Below are positions 34,641-46,600 of a DNA stretch of 64,000 bases, piece after piece. The DNA comes from Lingula anatina. Lineage: Eukaryota > Brachiopoda > Lingulata > Lingulida > Lingulidae. Below the pieces are notes generated by a model. That model was not told the origin of the DNA, made no database searches, and was given only the letters and a program-made list of their open reading frames with translations. The stretch covers positions 1-64,000 of the forward strand of contig NW_019775780.1 in NCBI RefSeq assembly GCF_001039355.2, written 5' to 3'. The translations under genes were made by a program, and so were the position numbers. The stretch's first letter is position 1, and the number at the start of each line of letters is the position of its first letter.

Positions 34641-36490
34641 ATTTGATCTGGTTCAGGTTTTCGTCGATGACTACCATTGGTGTTTTGGCACCAATGTGGT
34701 ATCCACTCCAAATACTGACGCTGTTAATGACCTTACCCACTTTAGACGCGGCACACGCTTCGTCGTTGGCCTCTTCTGGATGTCTGTAAACTCTGTTTTG
34801 ACTGTTGAGCGGTACAGGTGAAATCTGACCTCAATAAAGAAAGCCACGAAGTTTCAGTGTTCAACCCAGAAGCGTTTATGGTCCCAAATTCATTAGAGAA
34901 AAATACAACGATGTTTTGCTGTTTACAGTGGGTTCCTCGGAGGTCGTCTCGTATTCTAACCTCCTAAAACCAGTTTGGTGTTCGCTAAGGGCCTTGAAAA
35001 ATGCGTTTTGGTGAACGGACTGGGTGGTTTTTGTTTAGTTTTTGTTTAGTTGCAACAGCGTATCCCGAAAAACAGTGGGTCCTGTACCCTGGTGGTAAGA
35101 TTTCAATAGATTGGGTGTGGCCTCTGTGAAGGTACATCAGTCTGGGCATTACTCTGTAAAACTGTGCGGACCGTTTCGTTTGGTGCAATTATCTGTTTGG
35201 CAATGCCTGTATTTTGCGTTCCATTCTGCCACAGATTAACTGCATAGCTCATTTTACACACTGCAAAACCGACCACTTGCATGCACAATTTCAAATTCTT
35301 CTATGCAGTAGTTGCCGACATATGGATACTTTTTTGACAGAACCATGCGTTGCCAAAGCCAAGCTTTGACCTGCCCAAAGGAGCACTACTCAGTTAAATC
35401 ACGGCATATTACATAATGCAGAAGCGCAACAAACCTGGTATTCGGTTAATTGGTAGCGACACACCTGACTACACACTTCTTCATTTTGTGAAAAAAAGAA
35501 CGCATTTTTACCTAGGCATACCTTCGAAACTGAAATATTCCATATTAAATGTCAAGTCTGTAATTGTTTTGTTTTTTTATGAAAAATGTCTTATTCTAAG
35601 TTTCATTTTTTTTTTCTGTGAGCACAGTATGTTGCTATATTTGTATAAAATATAATTTTGATGTATATTTATTAAAACTGAAACATACGGGGAATTTATT
35701 AAAATATGAATGACTCGTGTAATTTGTTCTTTTTGAGGTGAAAATAGGCCTAAGCCTGCAAATTTGCCACAAAGCGATTGTAATTTAGCATTAAATGAAT
35801 CAATAGGGTCTATATTATAAATTTATAGTTAATAATTAAGTCATTAAATCAACGATGCAAGACTTAGATATTAGATATTAAAGCTAGATTTATGTGGCAT
35901 TCTCGATTGAAAGACCAAATCTGAGGTGATCTCACATCATAATCGGCCATGGCAGTGTAGAAGCATACGGGTCGATGGTATTGAAAGTCACAGTGCCCAT
36001 ATTGGACACTTTTTCCTACACAGTAGATATAATTCCTGTTTGAATATAAAAAATCTCATGCTTCAAGAAAGCTAATTACCGTTTACGTCTATGTAGGCAG
36101 GCAGCCAGCTGGGACATTTGACGCCACTCGCGCTTTACCAGTCTTGGGAACTTGTATTTCGATCGTTAGCCTAGATATATTTAAAAAAAATGAACGCAGT
36201 TGCAGGTTTTAAAATTTAACCGTGTGCAATTCACCAAACACTATTTTGCTGTGAGAGTTAGACAGAGGAGAGACAAAAATAATTATTTTACAATTTAAAC
36301 AATATTAGGCCCCTATTAACGGTATGAGGAAATTTCAGACTTGTTGCTATATTACCTCTCACGTGCCTCAATGACAATGTTTTATTCTGAACCTGGGTAA
36401 GCAACACCGATCCCTATAACAACAATTAAGACTTGTCGCTTAATTTATCTTTAGTAGTAGACCGATTTAGCTCCTCGTAAAAGGTTTCAA
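34640..36490. other. Unassigned stretch, slightly less AT-rich in its first 600 bp
   Basis: Between 34640 and 35300 the base composition is more balanced than nearby, and several broken frames exist on both strands. This might be an old transposon or pseudogene, but I cannot identify motifs. The rest to 36490 is AT-rich with nothing recognised. Confidence 0.35.
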
Positions 36491-36495
36491 AGAAG

Positions 36496-36668
36496 GGGCC
36501 GTAGCGATAGTCCGAAGGTTCAATAGTCCGAAGGTTCATTGGTCCGAATGTTCACTATAGAACCTTCGGACCAATGAACCCTTGATTAAAAAATCGATGA
36601 AAATGTTACCACTTTTCGGACCAATGAACCTTCGGACCAATGAACCTTCGGACTATCGAGACGTCCCC
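36496..36668. mobile_element. Foldback element built of GGTCCGAAGGTTCATT units
   Basis: The ends pair (GGGGCCGTAGCGATAGTCCG on the left, CGGACTATCGAGACGTCCCC on the right). The 16-bp unit ATTGGTCCGAAGGTTC is repeated several times in direct orientation on the left and inverted on the right, making a repeat-armed hairpin. A half copy in the opposite orientation lies at 62084-62176. Confidence 0.8.
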
Positions 36669-36814
36669 TCAAAGAAAGCCGCGGGCCATCAGCAGACGAT
36701 ACAATTAAAACAGCCTACTAATGGTCATCACATTCGTGCCGAAAAGCGAGGGGATGAAAAGAGGAGATTCGGCGGCATCGGCAACGAACATACAAATACA
36801 AACATGAACCAAGG

Positions 36815-38625
36815 CAGCAAAGCTGTCAAATGTACAGACAAAAAAACAGAAAATAAAGATGCAAAATAGGTCATTTTGTCAATTTTGATGCAATAATAAA
36901 TAATGCTTATAATAGCACTGTCAGTCAACACTGAATTTTAATCATGCACAACAGGTAACATGGTCAATAACAGGAGTGGACCCAGAGATATTGCAAAATT
37001 TACCTGCATAATTATCACTGCTTCCTTATTATTAATCTAGCAGACTGGCTTAATCTTTGGGAGTTTACAGGGAAATATCAACAACTGTGCTTTATGTAAT
37101 CTCATTTAATAACCTATTAATTAGGCAAATGACTTTATAACTCTGAACTTAGCTTAGTGATACCCAAGGGAAATTTACAGACTGACCCTCTCAAAGGTCT
37201 TTCAGGCCCATAAGTCACATCTTAAGAAAAGCACAAAGTAATAATGCACAAAATAGGATGCTGTCAATTCTGATGCAATAATATATTACGCTTAACTGCA
37301 AAGTCAACATCAAATTTAAATTATGCAAAACAGGTAATACCGATGAAAGTAAAAGCAGGCCCATGAGAGTTCAAGTTCATACTTAGAAAATGCCAGAATG
37401 AGAAAAATGAGAATTTCNGATAATGGATATTTAACAAATGTGACATGGAAAGGTCTTCAAGGTCATGGAAGTTCAGAGTCACACCTTCAAAATACCAAAA
37501 TGTAAACGAAAGATAACTGTACTGAAATGATTTTCTTTCCATTTTCAACACCTTTTTTTACATAAAACAAAATGAGCAATTTACTGTCATTTTGAAATGA
37601 TCAACTAAGAAAATTGTTGACAAAGGAAAAATATCAATAGAACAATTTCAAAAGCCCTATTTGCTCCATTCTGAGATTCTGAACATAGTGAATGATTGAA
37701 TCTGACAAACTGTAAAGAAACTTTATTACACAATACACAATAACAGGTTTACCATCATTTTTATATAATCAACTAACAATATTGTTAAGAAGCAGAAAAT
37801 GTCAAAAGAACACCTTTACATATCTAATTAGTTTTAAAAAATGAGACTGTTAACATGCTTAAGATTTAAATCTGAGGAAAAAAACACTTATATACAAAAA
37901 CAAGGCATAACTTCAACAAAACCTACCCAATCAAGCTTATTTTCGAACTAAATCTGTATATCAGTAAGACTGATCACTCCTGTGAATTTCCAGACAATTG
38001 GCCAATTGATTTTCCTTGAAATGTGTTATCGGTGGTGCATATATGCTGAAAAAAAGTTTAAAAACAGAATAGCTTTTATATAAATGGCCTGATCATGCCA
38101 ATTTTCTAACTTGACCTGTGTACTATGAATTTTCATCAGTTCTGTAAGTTTCAATCCAAATGTAAAAATGGTTTTCCACATATCGTGTTATCGGTGTTGC
38201 ATATATGCTGGAAAAAAAGTGAAAAAAAAAAAAAAAACAGCATAACTTTTATAAAAAATGACCCGATCATGCTGATTTTCAAGCTTGACCTGCATATTAT
38301 GAATATTCATCAGTTCTGTAAATTTCAAGCTAAAAGGTAATGCATTTTTTCACTTATCGTGTTATCGGTGTTGTATATATGCTGAAAAAAAGGGAAAAAA
38401 GCAGCATAACTTCCATGAAAATTGCCTGATCATGCTGATTTTCGAATTTGACCTGCGTATAATGAATATTCATCAGTTCTGTATGTTTCAAGCCAAAAGG
38501 TAAAAAGGTTTTCCACTTATCGTGTTATCGGTTAAAGTGCACGGCAACGACAGCGACGACGGAGACGACAGACGCAGGTGAAGGGTATATGTACAGACAC
38601 GTGTCTGAACATAAAAACAATAAAC
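36815..38625 (+). mobile_element. Palindrome-tailed satellite element, copy 1 (about 1.8 kb)
   Basis: It begins GCAGCAAAGCTGTCAAATGT then ACAGACAAAAA and ends ATGTACAGACACGTGTCTGA then ACATAAA. These ends are shared with 56089-58530 and 59594-61765. The core has diverged tandem units containing TTTTGATGCAATATTACATAA, GGCCCATGGAAGTTCA and CTTGAAAATGCCA, then units spaced about 165-175 bp (TATCGTGTTATCGG at 38181, 38355 and 38518). Non-coding. An N lies inside at 37418. It could be a non-autonomous rolling-circle (Helentron/pearl-like) element or a TIR element with satellite core; this is inference. Confidence 0.7.
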
Positions 38626-38834
38626 AAAAGGGAAAAACACTCACTCACATTTGAGAGAAAATGCACATCAGCCTTAGAAGAGAAACACGACAACCAAACA
38701 AGCGTGACCTAAATAGGGCATATGAAGGTTTTGTTCTAGCCTCGAAGGGCATTCAACTTTCAAGAACGACCTAGAAACATGGGCGTAAGAGGAATATGAC
38801 AGAAATGAAAAGAGTATGACATGGTGGCACTTAC

Positions 38835-38959
38835 CCATCTCCAGTAGCTTGGATTTCAGTCCATTTACGATTAATTTTTCTGCGGCGGTTATTCGAGGTC
38901 CGAGCTAAGAGCTGAGTGTTATTTGTACGTGTACATTTCCCAGAGCGAAGAGTCCGCAT
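38835..38959 (-). other. Possible first coding exon of an unidentified gene
   Basis: On the minus strand an ATG at 38959 opens a basic 41-codon frame (start MRTLRSGKCTRTNNTQLLAR, later NNRRRKINRKWTEIQATG) ending exactly at a good GTAAGT donor. The surrounding 38.8-39.3 kb is richer in GC and CpG, promoter-like. No following exon joins convincingly: the candidate at 34465-34527 needs a different phase. I do not recognise the protein. Confidence 0.35.
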
Positions 38960-40500
38960 GGATTGAAGGGTCGAATTCACAGAAGCACACCATGGAGAAA
39001 AAAACGAAACATTCGATGTTTTGTACTAGTAAAGAAACTATCCTCAGGTGCGATGCATTGGCGTAGGATCACATGAAATATGAAGGCGGTTGCCCGAAGA
39101 AAATCGCTCTCACTTCGCGTCCTTTGTACTCCTCTGGAGTGAAACGCAACATGTCCATCCCGCTTCACAATTGCCCGCTCTTAGACTTCCAATCTTAGAT
39201 TGACGGCTGGGGGCGTTGCTGTCGTCAGCATCCTGTCAGTTTGAACGCGGGTTGTCGTATGAGAATGAGACCCAAATTTCATTATTGCATTGTATATACA
39301 CCTACGTTTGAAATGCATTCAGCGTTTTCATACCTAAACTCTTTTGTTTAAACAGAAAAAAACGCGCATTTACCTCGGAGGGAAGAATCAATGTACGGCT
39401 ATAATAGTTTTTGGAGGGAAACCACGCATGCCTCTCCCCCAATTATTATTGACAGTGTCCTTGCATCTTGTTGACATGATATCAACCTGAAGTTTATAAA
39501 CCTGCCCAAGGCCATCATTGGACGACCTTGTCCGCTTACACTGGAACACTTATTCACAATATACACTGATCCACAATGCACTTTGAAGAAACTTTCATTT
39601 CATTTCTTGTTTCACAGATGATGACAATAAAGATAAAGTGATAATACTTTTTTGCTATAAATATTTATGTGGAGTTGTCCAGTTTTTTGGTAGCATTAAT
39701 TTTCCAAGGAGAAAGGATAACGAAAGGATAATATACTTGGTGTGATTTAATGTTTTAGTTACTTTTTACATTTGCTTAAATATTTTAACTACTTCTTATA
39801 TTTGCTTGAAAGAAGATGGCATGCAGGGCTCCATAGTCCCCCTTTTCACTGTTTAGAACTGGCATGGTTTAAAAAAACTTTCGTGTGTGCGTGTGTGTGT
39901 GTGTGTGTGGGGGGGGGGGGGGTAGGGAGTTACCTCCCTCAGTTCCTGTGATCTTTTATGTTCTTTAATTACCAAAATTAACAGGTCTGTAGACGGAAAG
40001 GGGGGGGGGGGGGGGGTCGAACCCCAGAAGAAGTTTGTTTGGTTGTTTGCTCAGGGCAGCATATGACCTACGTACACGGAGGTTTCATGGTAAGAGGTCA
40101 ACTTTTAGGGGAAAAAAACGTCACGTTTTGATAATCTACATCTACTACAATTAACCAAATGGTCTTTTATTTAAAAAAGATTAACAAAAAGCATACAACC
40201 ATATAATGAGGAGGACATAATCAGACTGGGTCTCTAATGACTAAAATGAAAAAGTATACTTTTAGCTGAAGATGGAGTTAAACAATCTGCCTCAACGGGT
40301 TCTGGGGTTGGGGTGAGAAGTAAATATTGTCATTTACACGAAAACAGCCCTCTCTCCGTCTCTCTCTTTCTCTATATATATACATATGACCTTTTATGTA
40401 GATAGATAATATAGAATCCTGAATTGTGTTTGGACTTTGCTGAGGACTTTTATTAAGACGACTGCCAGAATGTTTAAAGCACAATTCTCTGATGCTGTCA
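38960..40500. other. Intergenic stretch with G- and GT-tracts
   Basis: The first 350 bp are CpG-richer and may be a promoter for the minus-strand candidate exon at 38835-38959. A (GT)n-G tract lies at about 39889-39922 and a poly-G run at about 40001-40017. No conserved genes seen. Confidence 0.45.
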
Positions 40501-42398
40501 TGTTTTTCTGTGAACAGAGTGTGATAAAAAAATTATCGAGACAAGAAACACTGTTGGTAAATATTGCACATTTTTTATTTTGACTAGCACATTAGTGGCA
40601 TTAATGTGTATACAGTACATGATATCAGATTGTCAGATGTGCAAGCAAATGGCGTGGTGAAGTAAACAGTACACCTCTTATACAAGACTGTTAACATAAT
40701 AATTGCTACCAGGCAAGTTAACAATGCAAAATGTTACTTAAATGTATTCAAAACATGCTACAAAACTTAAAAATACTATGCAAAATAATGTTACCAAAGT
40801 GAACAAATAATGATAAATACATAACAAAAATATGCACTATATCTTTCGGACAAACATTTTTACAGATTGCTTCTCCATTATCTCAATGCTTCAGACATTT
40901 TGTATGGACCTGCATGATACCAGCAGATATTTTACTGTCACTACATGTGCCAATGATATGTGCCCCCATCAAACCACGCATGAGACTTTCACAGAGTAAA
41001 GTATTATTTGCCTGGAAATTTCAACACCCTTCTTCACCAAGGTAGACCATATCCCCAACTGCCCATAGAATTCAGGTTTGTTAACACTAGGTTGCATGTT
41101 TCTAGTTTTTGAGTCTTCAGGTAATGAAGATGCAGACTGGTCATTTGTCACTTTTGACAGTAAAAGTTTGAAATTTTAAAGTCGAAAAGAAGTTCATAAA
41201 TTGTAATTTTTTCAATGGCTATGGATAGTGTATACCTTGGTAGACTAAAAGTGCTGAAATTTCCCCAAAATAATCTTTTTCCCCTTGTATATAAAGGTCT
41301 AATTGGCACTGTACGCCTTAAACTGGGTTGAACCCAATACTGATTTTCTCAAACTAACTGCCTCTCCAACATCTGGCATTCGGCTATATAAATACAAACT
41401 TACATTAACATGTTGCCTATCAAATGAAATTAATTTGCAAATTCCAATTACTTTTTTTCTCCACAAAATACAGATTTCATCTCTGCAAAACCTTCTGCAG
41501 TACATTTTGTGTCATTATAGTTACAAACCAGCATATAAAGTTTTTAAATTTTTGCCATCTTGATCTTAGTCAACAAGAAAAAAAAAAAAAACAAGTGCAA
41601 AAACAAATAATATACAAAATATAAACTCACCTTCCTTTGAAAAAAAAATTAAAATAAAGATGTCCAAATATGCAACAAATGATTACATGAAACACTTCAA
41701 ACACAATTGACACTAAAATGTAAGATATAAGATTATTAATAGTCTTACTATCTTCATCAACAAATTGGTTAATAGTTTGCTGTGAAATCACACAACATTG
41801 AATCAAGTGTATTTTACTCTACTACATGTCAGGACATTCTATGCAAGGGAGATACATGCTTGAAGAAAAATGGAAATCGTGAGCAGTAGTATTTAGGTTA
41901 ATAGCAAAAAGGTTTATCCTTTTATTGGTCTGTGTTGTATTTAACCATGTTTATTGTGTAGTAATGATCAGGTCATAAATTTCTAACGTTATGTCATCAG
42001 TTAAACCTTAAATCTTCTGTCAACGATTTCTTTTATATAACATTATCCTAACAGCCATACTTTTATGTTGGCAATAATTTAATACTTACATTTTTAATAC
42101 AATCAAATATTCATTATGACAACAGAGTTAAATATTACTTATAATGCTTATAATATCCAATAAAAAGTACTGAGCACCTATCATGTCATGTTGTAACAGA
42201 TTTGCTTCAAATCTCTGATCAGTTTTCCAAAATAAGTCTCAATGCATTCTAAAATGCTGTGGTAAGAAGTGTATTTAATGGAATCTCTTCAAAAGGACAA
42301 CAATTACCCATAGTTGTCTTTCATTGGTAATTTTGATCCATTTCATAAAACCCCATCCAGGGTTAATCATTGTGATGTGCTGATTCAAGTTTTCATTC
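40501..42398 (-). other. Likely 3' UTR and 3' flank of the arrestin-domain gene
   Basis: AT-rich, without conserved frames, directly downstream of the ARRDC stop codon. ARRDC3 orthologues usually have long 3' UTRs, so much of this may be transcribed, but I cannot place the cleavage site. Confidence 0.35.
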
Positions 42399-43601
42399 TC
42401 ACAATCTGGTGTTGCTGCTTTGTTCAGCAACATTGGATGCTTGGTCCTCTGTGACAGGATTGGGGTCAATCTGTAAAATAAACGGATCCCAACAGTGGTT
42501 ATAACTTGAACAGCAACCAAACCAAAAAAAAAAAAAAAGAGAGAAAATGTTGGCGACAATTAAAGCCTTAGAAGTTGTTAGTGCATATAAGCCTTTTTAA
42601 ACAAGGGATAAAGAGCACAAGGAACAGTTAAACAGACCACAGCCAGAGGTTGAAAAGTAGTGAGGAAAACGTCCATTATCACTACATCCCTGACCCTGAA
42701 CTGGTATCTTATCTCTGATCCTCAAATGTGCACTCAATAAGTATTGAGAAGTTCTGAAAATCTTTTAAATCCCTTAAAATCACTGACTCTAAAATTACTG
42801 AATTAAAAATATATCCATGCAGCACAAAAGCAACCTCTTGTGAGAAGAATTTATCACGGTCTGATATGAAAAAATGACTTAAATTCACAGAGTGAAAACT
42901 GGTACATAACCAATGGTGCCTCTCTTAACTGTCATAAAAATTATACAAATTGCCATAGTCACCTCAGAGTAGGCTGGTGGTGGTCTGTATCTGTACCCAT
43001 AGACATATGTATACATAGGTGTGTATGTCCAGTCCCCCATGTTGACCCCTCTATTGTCATCGTCATCTTCATCTCTGATGTCCACTGCACCGCTGTATGT
43101 CTCGGCATATGTAGGTGGAGCTGAATATAACACCCAGAATATAGCTATGGAAAACCATTTCATTATTGTGCAATTCTAAATGTGAAATCATTTAAATTTA
43201 AAGGTATCCTATCCAATATCTTCCTGCCAAATTGCATTTTTCTAATATAAGAAAAAAGTCATTTACTCAGACTCATGAATCATTGCTCAACCAATTTCTG
43301 GACTGGGATCCTGATAGAATAACTCAAAAGTTTACTGATCTGATTTCAGTTTTACATTCAGCATTTTTAAAAACATTTTCCATAAAATGATAAAATCTGC
43401 TGAATAGCTTTAGCCTTTTTATACTCAAAAAAATTAATGACAAATATCAATTTTAGACACTGTAAAAACTAAAAATTCTGAAAATGTAGCCTGCAAATTT
43501 TCATCGCATTTAGACTATATGAAAAAAAAAAGATCAAAATGAAGACTGAATATCCTGAAATCAGGCATAATCCTGAAAACATTTACCTATGGATTTAGAT
43601 A

Positions 43602-43644
<43 letters not shown>

Positions 43645-46600
43645 ATACTGAAGGAAAGAAAGAATGTATACTAGTGTCAAACTATGGGACAAATTAGTAC
43701 CTTCAATTGCAGGAAGAGGAGGAGACATCTCTCTGTAAGGGGGTGGGACTGGTAACATTCTGCTATCAAAATATGAAACCCCCACTTCCTCAATGACTCT
43801 AGGATAGGAAACCATGTATGGCGAAAACCTTCTGTAAGGAACAGTTCCAATCACTATTGGCAAATGGACTGACAAGTTGTAAGCCCCTGGAATGTGGAGA
43901 GCTACCTGAAAGTTAAAGAAAACAAACACATGAAATGTGCCTATTTCAAAGCAAATAATTTTGATATAGCCCAACTTCATTCATCCATGGTTAATATTAG
44001 TGAAAACTTCAATTAGACAAATATAATTGGAAATACAATTCAAAATTTGTAGACTAAAATGAATTCACAACATCTTTCCTACCTCTATTCTAGTAATTTT
44101 TTCAACTACATAAATCACAGCTTACTATACCTTTACATAGTACTCCACTTTAATAATTCCACAGTTGATAATAGATGGAGACACTGCAGGGATCTTGAGT
44201 AGCTGAGCATCCCAAGTAGCCCTATTACCAGGTGTGATTGGCAAGCCTATAAATATAGACAGAAAGAAATTTTACAGACAAGCAAGTATCCAATGGATGT
44301 TGCTACTGTATTTGTTTTAATCACATTTCTTTGTACAGATACAAAAAGGTGTACATTAGTTTTTCATAATAGCTTTAGTATTGATAATGGATACACTAAA
44401 TCCAATCTATGTTGTATGTCTATTACAACCAGGAAATTCAAAGAAATACCAGACAAGAGCCTAGGTTTCAAAANNNNNNNNNNNNNNNNNNNNNNNNNNN
44501 NNNNNNNNNNNNNCCCCCCCCGATTTTATTGCAGATCTTAACGAATATCAGGAACCATCAGAGCTGAATTAAAAAACACTCATCTTTGAAATATATTTGA
44601 TGAAAACTTAATTTAATTTGGCATCACATGTCAAACTTGGAAGTATCATTTACCACATAAATACTTATGCACAACAGCAGACAATATAATATAAATGCAC
44701 TTCTTACATAATCTGCCCCTACCACATTTTCTAGTATATACATACATGTATCTGATAATGCACACCTCAAGCAACTAAAATTTTGGAGCAGTTACGGGAT
44801 ATCGGACAGGGCCGTAGCCAGCAATTTCAAAAGGAGGGTTCTTTTTCTGAAAGAGTGGACCCATAAAACCTGTGTGTGCCTAGATAAAAAATTTCCCCAG
44901 AAGGGACCTTTCCGAGAAAAAGAGTGGTTCTTTCGAACACCCCAAACCTCCTTGTGTAATGGGCCTGTATAACCATCTGCTGTATTTCCATTACCTGTCA
45001 ATACGGTGAACTTGGTGCTCCTCAATCGCGACTTTCCATTAGCAAAGAAAGTTTGTGTCTGGTGAAGAGTGGCATATGGGATGATAGTTCTTGAGGAATG
45101 GTTCTCAAAATCGGCAGATATAGCAATTGATTCCCCTGAAAGCATTCAATTCTATTTTAAAAAAAACATTTTGTGCCATTTATCTAACTGCCCTGTAAAA
45201 CCTTTAAAAAAGTTTAAGTTAAAAATATTGTTTAAAAAAGCTGATAATATAACTTACAGGTACTCCAACAAATGAGAATCAGATAAGTCAGTTTCCAACT
45301 GGGACGCAATCAAAATGGAAGTCTTCATCCATGCATTCGTTACACGTATACATGTTGCAGGAAGTGGTTATTTTCAACTGCCTGCTAACCAAGGCCATAT
45401 TCCCATACTACTTAGTAACACTCACTGTGAATTGGAAATACATCACTAAAGTGGCCATTAAAAAAAACTACAAAAATACGATGCTCAACCCCTGTACTAC
45501 ATATTCAGATATGAACGTGTCCAGGTGTGGTTTTTCACTCACCTGGGCAGTATCCTCTCCTGTCTGTTCTGGCACATACTGAGATAGGGCCAGATATACA
45601 TAGCCAGCAGCACAGAGACTTCTCCACACTGTTTTCAACTGGAAGCTGAATTGTACAACACAAGTGAATGAAACTACGGAGTTGATTTTGATACTGATGA
45701 GAAGTTGAACCCCAATTTTTTTTTTTGGGGGGGGGAATACTTTTATAAAGAATCAAATGTCCTCGAGGTCCTCTCACCAATTTATGCTCAACTGAAAACC
45801 AAAGTATAATAATATATTTTTTTTTTTTGGTTTTAAAACATTTTTTTCACATACAAAATATTTGCATATTGGACTTTGACATAATATTTTTTAAGTAACT
45901 GTCTTTTTGGTCAATAGTCACTTTTAAGTTTCACTACTTTTTAAAAAATTCATCTTACCTGATATTCTTGTTTGTTGATATCAATTGGGCTGATGACTGT
46001 AAATGCCTTTTTTGTCTTGTGATTAAAAGCCCAAGGTTTCTCAAGTTCCCCTTTTAACCAGTAACGAATATTACCATGCTTTCCTTCAAATGAAGTAGCA
46101 ATGCATCTAAAAATAAACAATTTTCATTTGTGGTGACTTCATCTAACTAGGACAATGAAAGGAACAAAAGATAGCAAATCAAGAAAGCAGAAAGTTAAAG
46201 GGATAATAACTCTTCGTATGATATCTATATTTCACAATAAAAACATTGTGAACAACTCATAGAAATATAATATATTCTGTTTTACCACAAAAACGGCAGA
46301 TATAGGATCATATAGCTATTATTCTGATATCTGAGCTTGTCTTCAGATCACGTGACCTCCATTGATGGCTGTACTCTGTTATAATCTCTTAAGAGATTTT
46401 AACAAAAAAAACAAAACTTTTTAGAAAAAAAACAGGGACTAACTTTGAATGTAAAAATGAATTCATTAACCATTGGTAAGTATGGGAAAATTAACAAGTT
46501 GTTTCAAGGATTTTTGATTCCAAGTTTATACCAGAATTATACTTACTGAAAGGGAAGTTCGAAGCAAAATTCAAACTCATGTCTACCATCTGACAGAGTT

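Noticed and set aside
34465-38959. Joining the candidate exons at 38835-38959 and 34465-34527 into one gene
   Set aside because: The phases do not fit the frame that appears conserved in the second exon; the fitting phase runs into a stop before the donor.
15718-43582. Shared 27-bp sequence (CCTGAAATCAGGCATAATCC and following bases) at about 15719 and 43556
   Set aside because: Only two copies with no clear borders; too short to define an element without a genome-wide search.
43561-43980. A single long minus-strand frame of 139 codons read as one protein
   Set aside because: Only the central part (43905-43701) is arrestin exon 7. The flanks are intron read-through ending in an AAAT microsatellite.
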